Of a DNA stretch of 64,000 nucleotides, positions 58,030-64,000 are shown one piece after another; position 1 is the stretch's first letter, and each line of letters starts with the position of its first letter. A program made the position numbers and the translations under genes. The notes beneath the pieces were generated by a model. It searched no databases. It had not been told where the DNA came from and saw only the letters and a list, made by a program, of their open reading frames with translations. Source of the stretch: Kingdonia uniflora (Eukaryota > Streptophyta > Magnoliopsida > Ranunculales > Circaeasteraceae). The stretch is taken from positions 124,001 to 188,000 of the forward strand of contig JACGCM010001462.1 in the NCBI GenBank assembly GCA_014058105.1, in the 5' to 3' direction.

Positions 58030-59508
58030 TCCTAATGAGACTCTTCCTGCTATCATAGCATCCGTCCTTGAACCTGGGAATGAAGAGAAATTAATGCGTG
58101 TATTAAAGGGAAACGCAAAAGCTCTTGGATAGAACATTTCAGATATTAAGGGTATTAGTCCTTCCGTATGCATGCACAAGATAAAACTCGAGGATAATGC
58201 CAAGAAGTCCAGAGAAGAATAATGAAGGCTTAACCCAGCCATGGCTGAGGTTGTGAGAAAAGAAATTTTGAAACTGCTTGACGCTGGGATCATTTATCCT
58301 ATTTTTGAAAGCCCATGGGTAAGCCCAATTCATGTTGTTCCTAAAAAGTCTGGAATCTCTGCTGTGAAGAATGATCACAATGATCTTGTCCCCACTCGCA
58401 TGACCATAGGGTGGCGAGTGTGTATAGATTATAGAAAACTCAATTCGATCACTCGTAAAGATTATTTTCCCTTACCATTCATGGATCAAATACTTAAACG
58501 TCTCGTCGGTCATGAATACTATTGTTTTCTTGATGGGTATTCTGGGTACAATCAAATACACATCGCTCTAGAGGACCAAGAGAAAACCACGTTTACTTGT
58601 CCTTTTGGAACCTTTGCTTATCGCCGCATGCCATTGGGGATATGCAATGCTCCAGCAACATTTCAGCGATGTATGTTGAGCATTTTCTCTGACATGGCTG
58701 AGCATTTCCTTGAGGTTTTCATGGATGACTTCTCCCTCTTTAGAGATTCGTTTGACCAATGTCTCCACCACTTATCTATTGCTCCTGCTAGGTGTCAACA
58801 AAAAAATCTTGTTCTAAATTGGGAAAAATGCTGCTTCATTGTAAAAAAAGGCATAGTATTAGGACATGTCATATCAGTAAAGGGTATCGAAGTAGATAAA
58901 GCCAAGATCGATGTCATATCTAGTCTCCCACCCCCACGAGCAGTCAAGGATGCTCGTTCATTCTTGGGGCATGCAGGATTTTATCGACGTTTAGTTCCTG
59001 AGTTTAGCAAAATTGCTCGACCCCTTAGCAATCTCCTCACCAAGGACACCACCTTTTAATTCGATGATTCGTGTCTTAAAGCTTTTGAGAATATCTGAAC
59101 ACGTCTAACATCATCACCCATCATCCAACCTCCAAATTGGAACGAACCTTTCGAGTTAATGTGTGATGCATCTGGCAATGTCATTGGTGCAGTTTTGGCA
59201 CAACACATTGATAACCTTCCGCGTGCCATCTATTATGCCAGTAAAACTCTTAATGATGCGCAACTCAATTACACAACCACAGATAAAGAACTTCTAGTGA
59301 TAGTCTTTACTCTAGAAACATTTTGTTCTTATCTCAAAGGTTCTAAAGTAAAATTTTATACGTTTCATGCTGCTATCAAACACTTTCTTACCAAGAAGAA
59401 CACCAAACAATGCTTAATTCGATGAATATTATTACTTCAGGAGTTTGATATTGAGATTCGGGATAAAAAAGGTGCCGAGAATGTGGTAGCTGACCACCTT
59501 TCTTGAAT
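58030..59508 (+). pseudogene. Athila reverse transcriptase and RNase H
   Basis: An uninterrupted 272-codon frame at 58241-59059 carries all RT blocks: SPWVSPIHVVPKKSG, WRVCIDYRKLNSITRKDYFP, CFLDGYSGYNQI, TTFTCPFGTFAYRRMPLG, the active site FMDD at 58718-58729, and KARSFLGH-like DARSFLGHAGFYRRLVPEFS. The RNase H continues in the same frame through stops at 59057 and 59096: FELMCDASGNVIGAVLAQ, YTTTDKELLVIVF, then AENVVADHLS up to the stop at 59504-59506. This is the best preserved coding stretch in the window. Upstream, TAG and TAA stops at about 58130 and 58220 break the link to the protease. Confidence 0.9.
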
Positions 59509-60892
59509 AGACAATGATTCTTTATATACGTCGCTACCTATTCGTGAGTCCTTTCCTGGCGAGTAACTTATGTCCATTCGCTCTATGTCTTCGGTACCAT
59601 GGTTTGCAGACATAGCAAATTATCTTGCCACAGGGTACCTTCTTAGATTTTGGACCAAGCCAGATTGGAATAAATTTCTTAGTGAGGCCCTACACTTCTT
59701 CTGGGATGACCCGTACCTGTTCAAATATTGTTCTGAACAAATCATTAGGAGATGTGTCCCAGATTATGAGCATACCAAAGTCATAGATTTTTTTCACTCC
59801 CAAGTTTGGGGTGGTCACTTCAGCTCCAAAAAGACCTCTACAAAAATTTTACTGTATGGATTTTATTGGCCTACCTTATTTCGTGATGCTCACAAATTTT
59901 GCAAGGTTTGTGATAGATGTCAGAGAATGGGAGCCTTGTCCTATAGGAATATGATGCCACTAAACCCAATCTTGATCGTTGAACCATTTGATGTTTAGGG
60001 AATAAACTTTATGGGTACCTTCACCCCATTTTTTGGGTTCATGTACATCCTTTTAGCCATTGCCTATGCGACTAAGTGGGTTGAAGCTATTCCTACCAGA
60101 ACCAATGATAGTTTGGTTGTTATTGAATTTATTAAAGAGAATATTTTTTCACGTTTTGGTACGCCGAGGGCAATAACTAGTGATGGGGGGTCACATTTTA
60201 ATAGTCGAATGTTTGCGAACTTAATGCCAAAATTTGGAGTAACGCACAAGGTTGCTACACCGTACCATCCGCAGACTAGTGGGCAAGTGGAGATTTCCAA
60301 TCGTGAAATCAAGAATATTCTTCAAAAAATGATAGGACCAAACCGTAAAGATTGGCCAACTCGACTAAACGATGCTCCTTGGGCTTATCGTACTTCTTTT
60401 AAGATACCTATTGGAATGTCCCCTTACCGGCTAGTCTATGGAAAGGCTTATCACCTTCAAATTGAATTAGAACACCGAGCATATTAGGTAATAAAGGCCT
60501 TGAACTTTGATATTGGGAAGGTCGGCTTGCATCACAAGCTTCAACTCAATGAGCTAGAAGAACTACGGAATGATGCATACCATTCAGCAAAGACTTACAA
60601 GGGGCACATGAAAACGCTTTACGACAAACACATTTTGCAAAAATCATTTGATCCAAACCAAAAAGTCTTATTGTACTCTTCTAGGTTGCATTTATTTCTA
60701 TGCAAACTACGATCACGATGGACCGGGTCTCTCATTGTTACAACGGTATATCCACATGAGGCGGTTAAGTTTAAAGAACCTAGTACTGGAAAAATACAAA
60801 AAGTGAATGGGCAAAGGCTTAAACCTTATTTTGAACAGTTTAGATTCACCAATGAAAACTTGAAGCTTCTGAACCCAGATTATGAGGAGTGA
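59509..60892 (+). pseudogene. Athila integrase
   Basis: It stays in the RT frame. The zinc-binding N-terminus has FHSQVWGGHFSSKKT, GFYWPTLFRDA, FCKVCDRCQ. The core starts after TAG 59996-59998 (usual TGG) with GINFMG, where GIDFMG is the consensus, so the first catalytic Asp is Asn (60005-60007, a G-to-A change). ITSDGGSHFNSR has the second Asp and GQVEISNREI the Glu. APWAYRTSFKIPIGMSPYRL and GKAYHLQIELEHRAY then lead, after TAG 60485-60487, to the C-terminal LNELEELRNDAYHSAKTYK and a GPSTG-type end to 60892. There is no chromodomain. It is inactive. Confidence 0.88.
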
Positions 60893-62282
60893 CATTCATA
60901 TCCCTCTCACCCAACTTTCACTGAGTTTGGGGGTTCCTCATTTTGTTTGGCTGAAGACAATAAACTTAGCGCTATCTGGGAGGCAACCCATATTATATTA
61001 GGTACTATGTTCAAAATTTTTTTCCCTTCTTTTAAGGTATGTTTTCAAATATTGGGGACAATACTTCTTTCTTGTTTGGGGGTGGGGAAAAATCATTCGC
61101 ATCTTTTACTTTTTTAGAGAAAAGATAGGTCATTATGGTAATTTATGAGACTCTTTAGTAAGTTTCTGCAAGCTTATAAGTATTTGATATGGTCTAAATA
61201 TTTTGGTCGTAAAAACTGTGAAGTTAAAATTTTCATCAAATATATGCTTAGAAAATTTTAGAACATTATCTTAAGCTAGATGTACTACCCTTTAATTAGA
61301 GAAAATTTCATGTTGACTGATATTTCTCAAAACAAATGCACTTCACGATAGTATTGCATTTATTACTTTTGCTAGAATTTTGAGCAATTAAAGGGAATCT
61401 AGTATTTGAGGTAGGAATGATCCACTACAAGCGAAATAACTGCCTAAAGAATAAGTTTGATCCTGAAGTAATATAATAAGGATTTCTATAAGCCAAAATA
61501 ACTCTAAAAACTTTCACGATGTAGGGCATACTCGCATGATTAGAGCTGAAAGAGAAAGATTTATCACCAATCTCGAGTATAGTCATGAACTATGTGAGAG
61601 GAGCAAGGAATAAAGTTTCCTTGTGATAATCCAGAGCCTAGGTCACGAAGGGGCACCAAACCCCGGTAACCTAAGCCAACTGGCTGGGATTGTCGACCAA
61701 TGACTCATATTATGGAGGCTTCACTAAGGAAACAAGTACCAAAATAAAAAGGCTTATAGTTGTTCCCCAAAAATTAATAACAGGATTTGAATTGACTATG
61801 GCACTTGTCAAACTGATCGTTGGATTTGTTTCACGAAATACGAAATGACTGGATATTGACTCAAGAGCCTCTAAATAAAGTTGTACGTGCAGTAACTATT
61901 TTCACAACACTTGAGGATATTAGAAAAATATGTGAAATCTCATTTAAGTATTGGGTAGTATCTCTAGTTTTGAATAATTCTCCAAGTTCTCTGATTATAT
62001 ATATGTGAAAGAATTAAATTTTAAGGGGTTTACCTTCTTAATGTTTTTACCATTATCAGATATCAATAAGTTAGTTGAAATGACCTAATGAGTATCTAAA
62101 CTACTATAATGCCCTTATTGACTTTTGTGGGTATAGTCACTGCAAACCCTCAAGAGACAAAACTCGTCCTATATGGGTAACCTATAGGTTTAACGGCTTG
62201 TTGCATACGCTAAATATAATTCTCTTAACCACGAAAGAGTTATGCTTTTATTATTTTCTTTGCTCGAGGACTAGCAAACTTT
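60893..62282 (+). other. Athila 3' untranslated region, no env-like ORF
   Basis: 1.4 kb. It starts with the stretch GCGCTATCTGGGAGGCAACC at about 60969, which contains the hairpin TGGG-AGGCAA-CCCA (60977-60990) often seen after pol in this group. GTTTGGGGGT-like runs at about 60923 and 61075 resemble the true polypurine tract further on. The open frame at 61820-62008 has no recognisable domain. GCATACGCTAAATATAATT at 62203-62221 recurs in the 3' LTR. Confidence 0.65.
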
Positions 62283-62295
62283 AAGTTTGGGGGTA
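62283..62295 (+). other. Athila polypurine tract
   Basis: AAGTTTGGGGGTA lies directly before the 3' LTR. This sequence is the usual plus-strand primer of Athila elements. Confidence 0.8.
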
Positions 62296-62297
62296 TT

Positions 62298-63434
62298 TGA
62301 TGGAGACATAAAATAACCACTATTCCCCTATGACTTAATGTTTATTATTCTTAATTTTATTATTAAACATGTCTTATAAAACCAATTTTTATAATTAAGG
62401 TCACATGGAGCTCATTTACCAAATATGTGCAATTACCGGGATGTATTGCTCAAATGATGAACTGTTAGAGAAGGATATAGAGTTGTCAAACACAAGTGTC
62501 CCACATGGGGAGGTTACAATTTTGGAGGATAACTCTTGGAGGTTACAAATTTATGTACATTCATGGCATAGGCAATCAATCTAATATTAAATGTAAGAAC
62601 CCTCTCCTTCATCTATAAAAGGACAGGTGGTGAGCTCATAAGATCATCCAATTTTGAGAGAATCATTCTTGTAGAGTACAAGAGAGGATTATTTTGGAGC
62701 ATTTCATTTTGTAGCATACGCTAAATATAATTTGGAGCATTTCATTTTGTAAGTGAATAAAATTTCTTTTTTTATTGTTAGTTTATGTTCATTTCATTCT
62801 CATATCATTTAGGTTTTATAGTTGTTATAATGGCCGGCTAAGTCCTCACTAGGGGTGAGAATGGATCTACCATAAGCGTATGATATCATGTTGTAGAATG
62901 AATTTTTCTCCAACACAATATGAGCATATTATCGCAAATCCCAAAACTATATTGTTGGAGACATCCATTATCATCCTATGATCTCTTTAAGTAGAGATAT
63001 AGGAAGAGTTTTGTGACTCTCAAATTATATAGTAAAATTGTAATATTATATTTTTCTAAGGTATGATCCTAATTAACATTTTATAGTTTGCATAGCTTTC
63101 ATGGAATGTGTTTATAGTACATACTTAGTTCATATAATATACTCTAGTTTAGTTATAATTAATCATGGGATTACATCGACAAAAGGTCGAAGTTTGTTAT
63201 TTCAATTAAGTGGAGAATTTATTATACGATACTATATTGATATTGTATGTAAATGGTGGTGAAATCCGAAGCCCCTAGACCTTTATTCTTGATTAAAACC
63301 ATATCATTGATTTATTCAGTTTTACAACCTTAGATTACTAAAACGCAAGACCAAAACTAATTTCTAGTTCCTTTCGAAAGTGGACGACACTCTAATTTCT
63401 ACCCATACTAAACACCGGATTTTGACTGTTATCA
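62298..63434 (+). repeat. Athila 3' LTR
   Basis: It is 1137 bp, starting TGATGGAGAC and ending TGACTGTTATCA. It has TATA near 62612-62621 and AATAAA at 62756-62761. Between these, about 62695-62735 differs from the 5' copy: it carries a second GGAGCATTTCATTTTGTA and the 19-mer GCATACGCTAAATATAATT from the internal 3' UTR (62203-62221) in place of the 5' LTR sequence. Confidence 0.88.
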
Positions 63435-63450
63435 CCTATATCCCTGGAAG

Positions 63451-63620
63451 GGGAGCGTGGTACGGGTGGTTCCGCTGCCACCTGAAGTAGCGCGAGGATA
63501 TGGCAGGGGACTGGTGGACATGGTCTTTGAACCAGGGGAGCCGGAAGTAGCCGTCGGGGGTCGGGTATTAGAGATGATATTGTCTCGTCTCATTAGATAT
63601 ATGTTTTTTTTTATGTTTCG
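63451..63620 (+). pseudogene. Candidate 3' exon of the PMD gene, separated by the Athila insertion
   Basis: Directly right of the Athila target site, GC content rises sharply for about 170 bp. After CCTATATCCCTGGAAG, a possible decayed acceptor, a plus-strand frame reads VVPLPPEVARGYGRG, LVDMVFEPGEPEVAVGGR, then ILSRLIRYM. Gly/Arg/Pro-rich C-termini are common in PMD proteins. It is the only non-AT-rich island there, and it continues the gene cut at 52942 if Athila is removed. The assignment is inferred from context. Confidence 0.4.
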
Positions 63621-64000
63621 GTAGACGTAATTTTTTATTGCAAACATTAGTGTTGAATAATTTCTATTGTAGAATTTTATTTTTCTATATAAGTACTTGT
63701 ACGACCTGATGCCCTATTTCTTTATATAAATCAATATTAATCTATTTATTTTTTAGTCTTGAATTTAAATACATATGCAATTACAATTATTAAAATAGTA
63801 GTTTTACGCATGAAATGAAACTCATCATAGATACAATTAAACTTAATTCATCGTTCACGAATGAGATAGGGATGAAAACCAAGACCATTCAGTAAAGAGG
63901 AGCGGATCCCGCCCATAGTTGGAAAGTTAGTAATTTTCTGGAAACTCATTAGGCGGGATGTAGTTCCTGTAAAACATATCATATGGATACTCGAATGGGA
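63621..64000. other. AT-rich right edge, no gene seen
   Basis: 380 bp. It may contain the 3' end of the PMD transcript. A short GC-richer spot (GGAGCGGATCCCGCCC near 63900) has no recognised meaning. Confidence 0.5.

Larger units (their letters stand above)
53037..63434 (+). mobile_element. Athila-type Ty3/gypsy LTR retrotransposon
   Basis: A 10.4 kb element with two LTRs (53037-54166, 62298-63434), PBS TGGCGCCGTTTCCGG, gag, protease, RT, RNase H and integrase, and polypurine tract AAGTTTGGGGGTA. RT and protease motifs are those of Athila. The usual env-like ORF between integrase and 3' LTR is absent. The 5-mers outside are CCAAT (53032-53036) and CCTAT (63435-63439), 4 of 5 identical. Over the first about 210 bp the LTRs differ at about 20 positions by eye, so the insertion is old. 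It lies in a likely intron of the PMD pseudogene. Confidence 0.9.

Overview
The window looks like nuclear DNA of a flowering plant, in a gene-poor and repeat-dense (pericentromere-like) region. I recognise no intact host gene, tRNA, rRNA, CRISPR array or bacterial-type operon. Nearly all recognisable coding sequence comes from decayed transposable elements of plant lineages: L1-type LINEs with an RNase H domain, non-chromodomain Ty3/gypsy elements of the Tat and Athila groups, a Rep/helicase Helitron, and a hAT-like non-autonomous element. The one gene-like relic outside these is a plant mobile domain (PMD) pseudogene. The species cannot be named from the sequence.

Layout, left to right. 1-2225 (+): 3' half of a LINE (LINE-A). 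2348-18553 (-): a candidate old, long solo LTR of chromovirus type, later invaded by two elements. The first is Tat-1 (2538-14647, minus strand, two LTRs). The second is a 539 bp hAT-like element (16479-17017). 19640-20395 (-): a LINE ORF1 relic (LINE-C). 20396-34362 (+): Tat-2, a complete but decayed element with a perfect 5 bp target duplication, TAATT. About 35.59-40.74 kb (-): a Helitron with HUH Rep and PIF1-like helicase. 42.70-48.63 kb (-): LINE-B with ORF1 and ORF2, inserted in the second copy of a local tandem repeat. 51015-52942 plus 63451-63620 (+): the PMD pseudogene. 53037-63434 (+): an Athila element that splits the PMD gene inside a likely intron.

The most notable structure is shared by Tat-1 and Tat-2. 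Both carry a second, multi-part gene on the strand opposite gag-pol, lying between the integrase and the 3' LTR. In both, this antisense gene starts just inside the 3' LTR behind a TATATAAATA box, with the first usable ATG 77-80 bp from the start of the box. It has an N-terminal LKLK(F/Y)FGD module, a central domain resembling the family called 'putative gypsy type transposon' (Transposase_28-like), and a coiled-coil C-terminal part, with plausible splice sites between blocks. Between the convergent ends of pol and the antisense gene, both elements carry an unrelated block of about three tandem repeats (about 195 bp and 162 bp periods). Antisense extra ORFs and 3' tandem repeats are known in the Tat lineage. 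The promoter with conserved spacing and the apparent introns are the part worth testing.

All coding regions are broken by stops, and most stops fit C-to-T or G-to-A change of CAA, CAG, CGA or TGG codons, as expected of old methylated repeats. Catalytic residues are lost in several enzymes: Athila integrase first Asp to Asn, Tat-1 integrase Glu to Lys, Helitron Walker A and second Tyr. Nothing here appears able to move on its own.
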